Shown here: piece by piece, positions 50,680 through 59,693 of the stretch
Layout of the letters: each line of letters opens with the position of its first letter
How positions within the stretch are numbered: the first letter of the stretch is position 1
NCBI GenBank assembly: GCA_031259845.1
Contig: JAIRKZ010000006.1
Coordinates: 1 to 61,479 of the forward strand
DNA length: 61,479 nt
Direction: 5' to 3'
From: Tannerellaceae bacterium
GTDB lineage: Bacteria; Bacteroidota; Bacteroidia; Bacteroidales; Tannerellaceae
Program-made: the position numbers and the translations under genes
The notes under the pieces: generated by a model
What the model was told of the DNA's origin: nothing
Databases searched by the model: none
The model's input: the letters and a program-made list of their open reading frames with translations, nothing else

Positions 50680-52206
50680 ATGAAACGACGTGATTTTATT
50701 AAAACAGGAAGTATGGCTATGCTGGGTTCGTTAGCTGCTCCTTCTTTGCTGGGAGGAATAGCAAATGCTGCTAATGACAAGGCAGCCGGAGTCGCGTTTG
50801 CTCTGAATCATTTCGGAGTGAGTGAAAGCGACATGCAGAAAGCGCTCGCCGCAGCGCTTGAAAAAGGAGGCGATTATGCCGATTTGTTCTTTGAACATAC
50901 CTTCAGGAACAGTATTAGTTTGCAAGATGGCGCGGTAAACCGTGCATCGTCCAATATCGATTTCGGGATGGGCGTACGCGTATTGGCCGGCGACCAAACC
51001 GGATATGCTTATGTAGAAAGCGTAACGCCGGAGGAAATGCTGAAAGCTGCCGTAACCGCGGCGCGCATTGCGAACAGTTCGGGAACGAAGAAGCCGGTAA
51101 ATATGACGGAGAAGCCGGTAGTTAAAAACTATTACGCCATCCGGCAACCCTGGGAGTTGGTTTCCGTAAAAGAGAAAACGCCTTACCTGCAGGTTATCAA
51201 CGACCGTATCTTTGAACTTGACAGCAGGGTGGTAAAAGTAAACGCTTCTTTAGGCGATTCTACTTCGCACGTTCTTTTCTGTAATTCAGAGGGAGTGATT
51301 TATTACGATTACCGCCCGATGGTTACATTGGGAGCCGTTTGCATCATGGAACAGGACGGCAAGATAGAAAACTCGTATGCTTCCCGCGCTTACCGCATGG
51401 GGGCGGAGTTCCTGAACGACGATATTATAGAAACAATCGCCAGGGAAGCGGTAGAAAAGACGGCTCTCCTTTTCGACGCCGTAAAGCCGAAAGGCGGCGA
51501 AATGCCGGTGGTGATGGGAGCCGGCGGTTCGGGTATTCTACTGCACGAAGCGATAGGACATGCTTTCGAAGCCGATTTCAACCGCAAGAACATCTCTATC
51601 TTCTCCAGCCAATTGGGCAAGAAGGTTTGTAACGAACATATAAATGTAGTAGACGACGGCACGATACCGTTCAACCGGGGGGCGGTAAATATTGACGACG
51701 ACGGCGTAGACGGACAGAAAACCTATATCGTTAAAGAAGGCGTACTCACCAGCTACCTGCACGACCGTATCAGCGCCAGGCACTACGGTATCCCTTCTAC
51801 GGGCAACGGCCGCCGCGAGTCTTTCCGCATGATGCCCATCCCGCGTATGCGCGCTACGTATATGGAAGAGGGAAACGTAACGGAAGAAGAAATCATATCT
51901 ACCGTGAAAAAAGGCATCTATGCCGCCACCTTTACCAACGGACAGGTACAGATAGGCGCAGGAGACTTTACGTTCTTCGTTAAGAACGGATACCTGATAG
52001 AAGACGGCAAACTGACACAGCCCATCAAAGACGTCAATATCATTGGAAACGGCCCGAAGGCATTGGCCGATATTACAATGGTGGGAAATAATTATGAAAT
52101 GGACAACGGCACATGGACCTGCGGTAAAGACGGACAATCCTGCCCGGTTACATGCGGAATGCCGTCGGCCCTGGTTAGTAAACTTACAGTAGGAGGAGAA
52201 AGTTGA
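50680..52206 (+). CDS. TldD-family metalloprotease with twin-arginine signal
   Basis: The product has 508 residues. The N-terminus MKRRDFIKTGSMAMLGSLAA is a twin-arginine signal (RRDFIK), implying folded export, unlike cytoplasmic E. coli TldD. The TldD domain includes the zinc motif HEAIGH (HExxxH, about 290) in ILLHEAIGHAFEADF, DDDGVDGQKT and GNGRRESFRMMP. TldD forms a heterodimeric protease with TldE that trims unstructured peptides. The partner gene begins 1 nt downstream. A promoter was not seen, so transcription with the maturase is likely. Confidence 0.9.
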   Translation: MKRRDFIKTGSMAMLGSLAAPSLLGGIANAANDKAAGVAFALNHFGVSESDMQKALAAALEKGGDYADLFFEHTFRNSISLQDGAVNRASSNIDFGMGVRVLAGDQTGYAYVESVTPEEMLKAAVTAARIANSSGTKKPVNMTEKPVVKNYYAIRQPWELVSVKEKTPYLQVINDRIFELDSRVVKVNASLGDSTSHVLFCNSEGVIYYDYRPMVTLGAVCIMEQDGKIENSYASRAYRMGAEFLNDDIIETIAREAVEKTALLFDAVKPKGGEMPVVMGAGGSGILLHEAIGHAFEADFNRKNISIFSSQLGKKVCNEHINVVDDGTIPFNRGAVNIDDDGVDGQKTYIVKEGVLTSYLHDRISARHYGIPSTGNGRRESFRMMPIPRMRATYMEEGNVTEEEIISTVKKGIYAATFTNGQVQIGAGDFTFFVKNGYLIEDGKLTQPIKDVNIIGNGPKALADITMVGNNYEMDNGTWTCGKDGQSCPVTCGMPSALVSKLTVGGES

Positions 52207-52207
52207 T

Positions 52208-53527
52208 ATGATAACAAACGATAATAAAAAGTTAGCTCAATGGGCGATGGATTTTGCCCTTAAAAACGGTTGCCAGGCTTCGCGCGTAAGTTTATACAAA
52301 GGCTCAAACTGTTCATTTGAAGTGCGCGATATGAAAATAGACCGCCTTACCCAGGCCTCTGAAAGCAGCCTGGTTATTCATCTGTATGCCGGCGGGCGTT
52401 ACGGTTCGTTCTCCACCAACCGGTTAGAGAAAAGCGAACTGGAAAAGTTCATACAAAACGGCATTGACTCTACCCGCTACCTGGCCGTTGACCAGGCGCG
52501 TACGTTGCCCAACCCATCCCTGTACTATAAAGGGGGAGGCAAAGACCTCGAACTGACAGACCCCCGTTTCGACGCCGTCAATCCCGACGAAAAGAAAGAC
52601 CTTGCCTTAAAGGTATGCCACGAAATAATGGGAAAAGATGCACGTATCATTTCCGCCTCCTCATCCTATAGCGATGACAAAAGCGCCAGCTATATGGTTG
52701 CCAGCAATGGCTTTGAAGGAGAAAAGTCTTCATCCGCCTATACGCTGGCAGGAAGCGTAAGTATCAAAGGGGAAGGCGAAGCCCGACCCGAATCGTACTG
52801 GTACGACTCTGCCGTCTTTTTGTCTAAACTGGTAAAAGAAGGTATCGGAACGAAAGCGCTGGAGCGCGTACTCCGCAAAATAGGCCAGCGGAAAACGGCC
52901 TCGGGCAAATACACAATGGTGGTAGACAATATGAACTCCGCCCAATTGGTATCTCCCATAATCAGCGCGATGTACGGCGCTTCCATCCAGCAAAAGAACT
53001 CGTTCCTGCTTGGCAAGCTGTCAAGCAAGGTATTGGGCGAAAACGTTACCCTTACCGACGAGCCTCACCTTACAGGCAAGCGCGGCGCGCGGTATTTTGA
53101 TAGCGAAGGCCTCCGCACCAGCCGCATGCCGCTATTCGAGAAGGGCGTATTGAAGAATTATTACTTCGACACCTATTATGCCAATAAATTAGCAACGGAG
53201 CCAACGATTGGCAGCCCCTCTATCCTGACCATCGGAATGGGAGATAAGAACACAGACGCCCTGGTGGCTTCCACCGGCAAAGGCATACTGGTGACAGGAT
53301 TTAACGGAGGTAATTCAAACAGCTCAACAGGCGATTTCTCCTACGGCGTGGAAGGCTTCCTGATAGAAAACGGGACGCTTGCCCAGCCCATCTCGGAGAT
53401 GAACATTACAGGTAATATAATAACCCTGTGGAACAACCTGGCGGAAACAGGAAACGACGTCCGCGAATCATCCAGTTGGCGAATCCCCTCGCTCGTGTTC
53501 GAGGGAGTAGACTTCAGCGGGCTGTGA
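52208..53527 (+). CDS. TldE/PmbA-family protein
   Basis: The product has 439 residues and is the TldE partner of TldD, lacking the HExxxH zinc site. Family features are the alpha-beta N-terminal domain, ASSSYSDDKSASYMVASNGFEGEKSSS, NMNSAQLVSPIISAMYGASI, FDSEGLRTSRMPLFEKGVLKNYYFDTYYA and the C-terminal GNSNSSTGDFSYGVEGFLIENG. Unlike TldD it shows no clear export signal. Whether the pair meets in the same compartment is therefore unclear. Confidence 0.88.
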   Translation: MITNDNKKLAQWAMDFALKNGCQASRVSLYKGSNCSFEVRDMKIDRLTQASESSLVIHLYAGGRYGSFSTNRLEKSELEKFIQNGIDSTRYLAVDQARTLPNPSLYYKGGGKDLELTDPRFDAVNPDEKKDLALKVCHEIMGKDARIISASSSYSDDKSASYMVASNGFEGEKSSSAYTLAGSVSIKGEGEARPESYWYDSAVFLSKLVKEGIGTKALERVLRKIGQRKTASGKYTMVVDNMNSAQLVSPIISAMYGASIQQKNSFLLGKLSSKVLGENVTLTDEPHLTGKRGARYFDSEGLRTSRMPLFEKGVLKNYYFDTYYANKLATEPTIGSPSILTIGMGDKNTDALVASTGKGILVTGFNGGNSNSSTGDFSYGVEGFLIENGTLAQPISEMNITGNIITLWNNLAETGNDVRESSSWRIPSLVFEGVDFSGL

Positions 53528-53550
53528 TTTAGCGCTACGGAATTATGCGC

Positions 53551-53639
53551 GGGCTCGTTCGGTCGCGACGACGGGGCTCGTTCAGTCGCGACGACGGGGC
53601 TCGTTCAGTCGCGACGACGGGGCTCGTTCAGTCGCAACC
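53551..53639. repeat. 23-bp GC-rich tandem repeat array, 3.9 copies
   Basis: Copies begin at 53551, 53574, 53597 and 53620 (the last incomplete) with period 23; each contains GGGCTCGTTC then GGTCGCGACGACG or AGTCGCGACGACG. The array lies between the convergent TldE and IspE genes. Its right part is coding: the last residues of IspE are read from it. Confidence 0.8.
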
Positions 53640-54462
53640 ATAAAACTTTTCCCGCCGATGGGGCATCGTGTACAAGGCTATCTATCCCCCGTACCGCCGG
53701 CAGGTCAGTCGGCGGGCTGAACAAACCGAATACCGACGAGCCGGAGCCGCTCATCGAGGCGTATACTGCGCCGGCTTCGTACAATTCTTCCTTTATCCGC
53801 CCAATCAACGGGTATTTTGAAAAGACGCTTTCTTCAAAATCATTCACCATGGCATGTTTCCACTCGTTGACGGGGCTTTTAATGATTTCTTTTAACGACG
53901 CTCCCGGTTGTTTGGGCGTAACCATGGCGTAGGCTTCGGGCGTTGAAACGGCTATACCGGGCTTTATCACACAAAGCCCGTATCCTTTCAGCGAAAGGGA
54001 AACAGGTTCGAACAGATTGCCTGTCCCCGTGGCGAAGACCGGCGTATTGCGGATAAAGAAAGGACAGTCGGCGCCTATTGCCGAGGCCATCTCTTCCAGG
54101 CGCTCCGCCGGTATGGCCAATTGCAGGAAATCGTTCAGCAGTTTCAGCATAAAAGCGGCGTCGGACGACCCTCCCCCCAACCCTGCGCCGGAAGGTATTG
54201 CCTTGAGCAGATGTACCTCCAAAGGAGGCAAGGGGTAATGCGCTTTTAAAAGATTCATCGCCTTCACCACCAGGTTCTCCGCTGCCGGGGCGTCTACCGG
54301 AATACCGGTTTGCCGGAACGAGAAGGCTCCGGCCTCCCTCACTTCCAGCGCATCCTTTAGAGGGACGGGATAGAAAACAGTCTCAATGTTGTGATAACCG
54401 TCAGGGCGTTTGCTCACCACATTCAGCCCCAGGTTTATCTTTGCATTCGGAAAGCAAATCAT
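53605..54462 (-). CDS. ispE: 4-diphosphocytidyl-2-C-methyl-D-erythritol kinase
   Basis: IspE phosphorylates CDP-methylerythritol in the non-mevalonate isoprenoid pathway. The product has 285 residues of the GHMP kinase fold: [20 protein letters not shown] at the N-terminus, the ATP loop [15 protein letters not shown] (about 90-104) and [12 protein letters not shown] near the end. The final residues LNEPRRRD are encoded within the 23-bp tandem repeat. The gene is 3 nt downstream of the MFS gene. Confidence 0.93.
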   Translation of the reverse strand: MICFPNAKINLGLNVVSKRPDGYHNIETVFYPVPLKDALEVREAGAFSFRQTGIPVDAPAAENLVVKAMNLLKAHYPLPPLEVHLLKAIPSGAGLGGGSSDAAFMLKLLNDFLQLAIPAERLEEMASAIGADCPFFIRNTPVFATGTGNLFEPVSLSLKGYGLCVIKPGIAVSTPEAYAMVTPKQPGASLKEIIKSPVNEWKHAMVNDFEESVFSKYPLIGRIKEELYEAGAVYASMSGSGSSVFGLFSPPTDLPAVRGIDSLVHDAPSAGKVLWLRLNEPRRRD

Positions 54463-54465
54463 CCG

Positions 54466-55875
54466 TTACTTCCTGATATTCGGTTGTTCCAGCCCGTAGC
54501 CCTTTTTCCTGTCTTCCCTCTTCAGCGCCAGTCCCAGCACAAAGGCCAGAGCGCCCAGCGAAGCGAAGATAAGCATCGGAACCGTGTAATTATATTTAGC
54601 CGGCTGGCCGGCGGCAATCATCGCGGCTACTCCCGGATTGGACGCCCGCAAAGCCCAACCGATAAGGATGGGGACGCACATCAACCCGATATTCTGTATC
54701 CAGAAGGTAACGGAATAAGCCGAGCCCAGCACTCTATGGTCTACCAGCTTCGGTACAGAGGGCCACAGCGCCGCAGGAACCAGCGAAAACGAGATACCCA
54801 GCAGGATAATGGCGCCGAAAGCCACCGGTTTGCTGAACAGGCTATCCGGCGTAAGCGCAAAAATAAGGTGGCACACCACCACTAACAGAGCGCCCAGGAT
54901 AAGCATCGTGGCCCCTTTCCCCCTCCTGTCGAGAAACCATCCCAGGATAGGCGTCAGCGCCATAGCGCCGATGGGGAAATAAGAGAAAAGGTTGCCGGCT
55001 TCGGTAGTGGGCAGGTTCAAACGGCTCTCCAGCATACCGGTAGCAAATTTCTGGAAAGGGAATATCGTAGAATAGAACAAGACGCATAAGCCGGCCACCA
55101 GCCAGAAAGTACGCGAACCAAAGATAAACTTCAAATCGCTTATCTTAAATTCTTCTTCAGGCTCTGTGTCGGAGGCTGCTTTCAAGGCCTTATCCTGCCG
55201 GTCGAGCGCACGGTCAAAGAAGAAATAGATTGAAAACGAAAGGAAACCGATAAGCAACAGCAATGCGCCAATCCCCACCGAGTGGGATACGCCGCCCGAA
55301 GCAGCCCACAGGGGAGACAGGCGGAACACGGCAAACACGCCCAAACGGGCTATCGCCATTTCCAGCCCCATAGCCAGGGCTAATTCTTTTCCGTTAAACC
55401 ATTTTACAATCCCCTTCGATACGGTTACGCCGGCCATTTCCACGCCGCAGCCAAACACGGCGAAACCCATGCAGGCTACTTTGGCCGAAGCCGGGAAGTC
55501 GGGCAAAAAGGAATTGAAGAACGCATACCCTGCCCCGCCATTGGCAAAGACGCTGCTTACGCCGTATAATTTAACCGAAGCGCCCGCTACCATCAGGAAG
55601 GCAGCCAGGAGCGCAGAATAACGAACGCCTATCTTATCCAGGATTATGCCGGCAAAAATCAGGAACAGGGCAAATACATTCAGGAAAAACTCCGAACCGC
55701 CCACCGTCCCGAAGGTTTCGGGCGACCAGTTCAATTGCGTTTCCAACAGGGTGCTCAACGGGGCCAATACGTCTACAAACATATAGGCAAAGAACATCGT
55801 ACTCGACAGCAGGATGAGCGCTATCCAGCGGAATACGGCAGTGTCTCTCAGGGTAACAGGTTTAATTTCAGTCAT
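54466..55875 (-). CDS. Major facilitator superfamily transporter
   Basis: The product has 469 residues and about 12 membrane helices with a longer cytoplasmic loop near the middle (about 215-235, DRQDKALKAASDTEPEEE). The MFS loop motif is seen as LDKIGVRYSA and LDRRGKGATM. The substrate is not evident. It sits between folC and ispE in a minus-strand operon with gaps of 9 and 3 nt. Confidence 0.88.
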   Translation of the reverse strand: MTEIKPVTLRDTAVFRWIALILLSSTMFFAYMFVDVLAPLSTLLETQLNWSPETFGTVGGSEFFLNVFALFLIFAGIILDKIGVRYSALLAAFLMVAGASVKLYGVSSVFANGGAGYAFFNSFLPDFPASAKVACMGFAVFGCGVEMAGVTVSKGIVKWFNGKELALAMGLEMAIARLGVFAVFRLSPLWAASGGVSHSVGIGALLLLIGFLSFSIYFFFDRALDRQDKALKAASDTEPEEEFKISDLKFIFGSRTFWLVAGLCVLFYSTIFPFQKFATGMLESRLNLPTTEAGNLFSYFPIGAMALTPILGWFLDRRGKGATMLILGALLVVVCHLIFALTPDSLFSKPVAFGAIILLGISFSLVPAALWPSVPKLVDHRVLGSAYSVTFWIQNIGLMCVPILIGWALRASNPGVAAMIAAGQPAKYNYTVPMLIFASLGALAFVLGLALKREDRKKGYGLEQPNIRK

Positions 55876-55884
55876 GATTCTTAT

Positions 55885-57198
55885 TTATTTATGATTCTTT
55901 TTATTGAACAGGGGCAATGCTTCGGCTACTACGAAATTACTCCCGCCGATAAATACGATATCGTTTTCACCGGCCATATCCATCGCCTCATGTACCGCAG
56001 CGGCCACCGTATCGTATGCTTCGCAGATTATACCGATAGAGGTAGCGCGATCAGCAAGTTTTCCGGCCGGAAACGCACGCCCTGTAGAAGCCTGGGTGAA
56101 CAGGTAAAAGGCGTCTGGCGGCATCTCCTCCAGAATGCCGTCTATATCTTTATCGCCCGACAAACCGATTACCATATACAGGCGGCGCTTCGATGCGGTG
56201 GCAGACATGGTGGTGTAAAGCTGGGCAGTAAGATGTTTCCAGGCGCCTGCATTATGCCCGGTATCCACTATCGTACAAGGCGCAGACTGTACTTTCTGCC
56301 AGCGGCCTTGCAGTCCGGTAAATTCCACTACATGCCCGAAGCCGCTCCTTACGGCCTCTTCCGGTATATCTACCTGCCTGAGCAATGCACGCAAGGCGCA
56401 CAATACCGTCACGGCATTCGTTACCTGAACAAGTCCGGTTAACTGCCCGGTCAATTGCCCGTAGTCTATGGTATCATACCGCCGCCCGCCCGGCAGAAGG
56501 GCGTCGCCATCCAACAAATCCTCGTAACGCGAGCAAAATAAGGGCGCGTTCATTTCCAGGGCTTTCTTTGTAAATATGCCGGTTATTGTGTCGTCGTTCA
56601 TCTGGCCGATTACTACCGGTACGCCGTATTTGATGATGCCCGCTTTTTCCCAGGCTATCTCGCCCAGCGTATTACCCAGCAGTTGGGTATGGTCTTTACT
56701 GATATTGGTGATGATACTCAGGATGGGGGTAACGATGTTCGTGCTGTCGAGCCTTCCGCCCAAGCCCACTTCTATAACGGCGATATCCACCTTTTCCGAA
56801 CGGAAATAATCGAATGCCATGGCGGAGGTAAGTTCAAAGAACGAAGGATGCAGCGGTTCGAAAAAGGCGCGATGTTTTTCTACAAAACCGGTTACATATT
56901 CTTTCGGAATCATCTGTCCGTTTACGCGTATCCGTTCACGGTAATCCACCAGATGGGGAGACGTATAAAGCCCTACCTTATACCCCGCCGATTGAAGTAT
57001 GGCGGCCAGCAAATGACAAACGGAGCCTTTGCCGTTTGTTCCCCCTACATGAATAACGTGACAGGACTGATGAGGATTATCCAGGTAATCGTTCAGCGCA
57101 AGGCTTGTGTCCAAACCCGGTTTGTAAGCGGAAGCCCCGCTATGTTCATATACCGGCGTACTTGTGTACAGGTAGTGCAACGTTTCTTCGTAAGTCAT
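55885..57198 (-). CDS. folC: Bifunctional dihydrofolate/folylpolyglutamate synthase
   Basis: FolC adds glutamate to dihydropteroate and folates. The product has 437 residues. The Mur-ligase-like P-loop is HVGGTNGKGSVCH (about 51-63), then TSPHLVDYRERI and VIEVGLGGRLDSTN; KAGIIKYGVPVVIGQ and the C-terminal DTGHNAGAW complete the signature. It is the first gene of folC-MFS-ispE, with promoter -7 TATTTTTG at 57230-57223. Confidence 0.93.
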   Translation of the reverse strand: MTYEETLHYLYTSTPVYEHSGASAYKPGLDTSLALNDYLDNPHQSCHVIHVGGTNGKGSVCHLLAAILQSAGYKVGLYTSPHLVDYRERIRVNGQMIPKEYVTGFVEKHRAFFEPLHPSFFELTSAMAFDYFRSEKVDIAVIEVGLGGRLDSTNIVTPILSIITNISKDHTQLLGNTLGEIAWEKAGIIKYGVPVVIGQMNDDTITGIFTKKALEMNAPLFCSRYEDLLDGDALLPGGRRYDTIDYGQLTGQLTGLVQVTNAVTVLCALRALLRQVDIPEEAVRSGFGHVVEFTGLQGRWQKVQSAPCTIVDTGHNAGAWKHLTAQLYTTMSATASKRRLYMVIGLSGDKDIDGILEEMPPDAFYLFTQASTGRAFPAGKLADRATSIGIICEAYDTVAAAVHEAMDMAGENDIVFIGGSNFVVAEALPLFNKKNHK

Positions 57199-57222
57199 CT
57201 TTTTTATCTATATAAATTGCCG

Positions 57223-57252
57223 CAAAAATAAGTAATTAATTTCATACCTTTG
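57223..57252. promoter_or_regulatory. Divergent -7 boxes of folC and the TSCPD gene
   Basis: Minus strand: TATTTTTG (57230-57223) for folC. Plus strand: TACCTTTG (57245-57252) for the TSCPD protein gene, 20 nt before its start. The two transcripts start within about 60 bp of each other. Confidence 0.55.
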
Positions 57253-57272
57253 CACGGAGAGAATAGAAAGAG

Positions 57273-57530
57273 ATGAGTAAAAAGCAATATACCTATATCC
57301 CCGACAAGAAAGTTTGTTCCAGTCAAATCATTATCTGCACCGAAGGCGATACAATCTCGCATATTGAAATAACGGGCGGCTGCCACGGCAATTCGCAGGG
57401 CATAGCAAGCCTCTTGAAAGACATGCCCGTAAGCGAAGCCATCAAACGCCTGGAGGGTATCGTATGCGGGAAGAAAGGCACTTCATGCCCCGACCAGATA
57501 GCCCGGGCGCTGAAAGAGTTAACGCGCTGA
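57273..57530 (+). CDS. TSCPD-domain protein (TIGR03905 type)
   Basis: The product has 85 residues. The TSCPD signature is present: CSSQIIICTEGDTISHIEITGGCHGNSQGIA, EAIKRLEGIVCGKKGTSCPDQIARAL. The stand-alone domain resembles the C-terminal zinc-binding end of class II ribonucleotide reductases; its function is unknown. It ends overlapping the convergent glycosyltransferase gene by 12 bp. Confidence 0.88.
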   Translation: MSKKQYTYIPDKKVCSSQIIICTEGDTISHIEITGGCHGNSQGIASLLKDMPVSEAIKRLEGIVCGKKGTSCPDQIARALKELTR

Positions 57531-58547
57531 GGCTTCGATAAGGCTCAGGGCGTTTGCCAGGTAATAGCCGGATGCTATCCTGGCGTTAATGGCGCGTACA
57601 TTTTCCTTCATCTCTCTGTACTCTTCTACGGAAACGGCAGGCAATGCCGTGTTCAGTTCTTCAATAGAGCCGATGCATAAACCAATCCTGTTTTCAGCGA
57701 TAAAGGGAGCTAATGCGGCTTCTTTCCATATAATTAAAGGGAGGTTGCAACGGATATACAGGGAGGCTTTATGGGGATTGTTCAGTTTCAGGTATTCGCC
57801 GTAATTGCCGGAGCAGGTAGAAACCGAGTCGCCATCCCATATCAGGCCATAATGCGCGGAGACGTTTTCGATAAGCCGGCTGGAAGGACAAAAGCCATGG
57901 TATTTGAACCGTTCTTTGTTTTTCACCTTTTCTTCTTCAAACCCATTGCCGTAGAGTTCAAATTGCCATGTAGAGATAATATCGCCAAGCGAATAGAGGT
58001 ATCTGTTTTTCTTATAGCTTAGTCCTCCGGCATAGATTACGACGGGCAACGGGGCGCAGGTATCCGGCCCGGCGTTTGCGGAAGGAGAGAGGTAATCGAA
58101 CACCTCAAGGCTTACCATCGGCTTGGCGTATCCGTGCCTCAGCAACCAGTTTTTCATGCTTTCGTTGTGAACAATCAGGCAGTCTGCGTGGTTGAGCCTC
58201 GCTATTTCTTCATCCACCGTGAGCCTTTTTCTCCGGAAGACGCCTAAATCGTGTATAACCGTCACAACTTTCCCTTTCTTAAAATGGACGATATTACAGG
58301 CAAACGAATAATATTTTTTGAAGGGGTATTGAATCACTACGCGGTCTGCGGCCGACAGGGTAAAAAACATCTTGAGTACGCCCGCCAGCGTAAGGATAAA
58401 GCCGGTTATCTTATTGGCATAAACGGTTTGCGGCAATCCGGCATTTTTATATCCCAGACCCGACAGGATTTTTTCAATATCCGTTTTCGCCTTGTTGCCG
58501 GCGCTGGTTGTATCGGTATAATTCTTTGACAGATAATAATTGGCCAT
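57519..58547 (-). CDS. Galactofuranosyltransferase-like glycosyltransferase
   Basis: The product has 342 residues, a GT-B-type enzyme similar in pattern to bacterial beta-1,6-galactofuranosyltransferases (WbbI group). Visible features are YYLSKNYTDTTSAGNKAKTDIE at the N-terminus, TVIHDLGVFRR, VIYAGGLSYKKN in the nucleotide-sugar domain and GLIWDGDSVSTCSGNYGEYLKLNNPHK, a motif region typical of this group. It lies 18 nt downstream of glf, whose product supplies UDP-galactofuranose. Confidence 0.8.
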   Translation of the reverse strand: MANYYLSKNYTDTTSAGNKAKTDIEKILSGLGYKNAGLPQTVYANKITGFILTLAGVLKMFFTLSAADRVVIQYPFKKYYSFACNIVHFKKGKVVTVIHDLGVFRRKRLTVDEEIARLNHADCLIVHNESMKNWLLRHGYAKPMVSLEVFDYLSPSANAGPDTCAPLPVVIYAGGLSYKKNRYLYSLGDIISTWQFELYGNGFEEEKVKNKERFKYHGFCPSSRLIENVSAHYGLIWDGDSVSTCSGNYGEYLKLNNPHKASLYIRCNLPLIIWKEAALAPFIAENRIGLCIGSIEELNTALPAVSVEEYREMKENVRAINARIASGYYLANALSLIEASAR

Positions 58548-58565
58548 GGTGGTATTGATTAGTTG

Positions 58566-59666
58566 TTATAATTCTTTTTCCGCGAGCGATATGGCTGCTG
58601 CTATCGTGTCGTCCATATCTAAATAAGCATACTGTCCCAGCCTTCCGCCGAAAAGCGTTTCCGGGTAAGCGGCTGCCAGTTCTTTATACGCGTTTGCCCT
58701 TTGGGTGTTTTTTTCGTCATTTACCGGATAGAATGGTTCTTCGGAAGAGGTATGAGCTACCGGATACTCCTTCGTTATGATGGTGAATGGCTGCTTTCCA
58801 AATTCAAAATGCTTGTGCTCGATAATCCGCGTATAGGGCGTTTCCCTGTCATTATAATTAACAACGGCATTTCCCTGGTAATTGTCTGTATCCGTGAGGC
58901 GGATATGTTCAAATGCAAGGCTGCGCCAGGCAAGTTTTCCCAGGCGACATTCAAAATACGTATCGATACATCCGGTAAAAAGCGTTTTCCGGGCAAGGCT
59001 GTTGAAATAGTTGCGGGCGTGGAAATAATCTGTTTCCGTACGCACTTCTATGCCTTTGAGCAGGTTATTTATTAATGCGTTATATCCGTGGAGGGGTATT
59101 CCCTGGAAGGGGTCGTCAAAATAATTATTATCGTATGTAAACCTGAGGGGTATCCTTTTTATAACAGAAGCCGGCAGTTCATTGGCCGGCCGGCCCCATT
59201 GCTTTTCCGTATATTCTTTGATGAAGAGGTAATAGATGTCGTCTCCGCAGAGCGTAAGGGCCTGTTCTTCCAGATTGGAGGGATTTGTTATGTGTTTATA
59301 CTTATCGCATTGCTCCCTGATTTTGCGCCGGGCCTCTCCGGGCGTATTTACGTTCCATAATTTATTAAATGTATTCATGTTGAACGGGAGGTTGTAGAGG
59401 GTTCCTTTACAACAGGCAAGGGGCGAGTTGCGGTAATGGTTGAAAGCGGTAAACCTGTTTACGTAGCGCCATACCTCTTCCCTGTCCGTATGGAAGATAT
59501 GCGCTCCATAGCAGTGTATCTTTATGGAGTCTTCTTCTTTGGAGTAGATATTGCCTCCGGGGTGGCCTCGCTTTTCAATGACGAGGCAGCGCTTCCCGTG
59601 TTCATTCATTATCTGGGCAAAAACGGAGCCGAACAGCCCGGCGCCTACAATAAGGTAATCATACAT
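58566..59666 (-). CDS. glf: UDP-galactopyranose mutase
   Basis: Glf converts UDP-galactopyranose to UDP-galactofuranose using reduced FAD. The product has 366 residues. The FAD-binding GAGLFGSVFAQ (about 8-18) and the VIEKRGHPGGN follow-on are clear, with HCYGAHIFHTDREEVWRYVN, NLPFNMNTFNKLW, YTEKQWGRP and RLGQYAYLDMDDTI. UDP-galactose can come from the galE product encoded at 19593-20618. Position between cutC and a galactofuranosyltransferase gene marks a small galactofuranose unit. Confidence 0.94.
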   Translation of the reverse strand: MYDYLIVGAGLFGSVFAQIMNEHGKRCLVIEKRGHPGGNIYSKEEDSIKIHCYGAHIFHTDREEVWRYVNRFTAFNHYRNSPLACCKGTLYNLPFNMNTFNKLWNVNTPGEARRKIREQCDKYKHITNPSNLEEQALTLCGDDIYYLFIKEYTEKQWGRPANELPASVIKRIPLRFTYDNNYFDDPFQGIPLHGYNALINNLLKGIEVRTETDYFHARNYFNSLARKTLFTGCIDTYFECRLGKLAWRSLAFEHIRLTDTDNYQGNAVVNYNDRETPYTRIIEHKHFEFGKQPFTIITKEYPVAHTSSEEPFYPVNDEKNTQRANAYKELAAAYPETLFGGRLGQYAYLDMDDTIAAAISLAEKEL

Positions 59667-59693
59667 ATTACATTTATTAAAGTTAGATATGTT

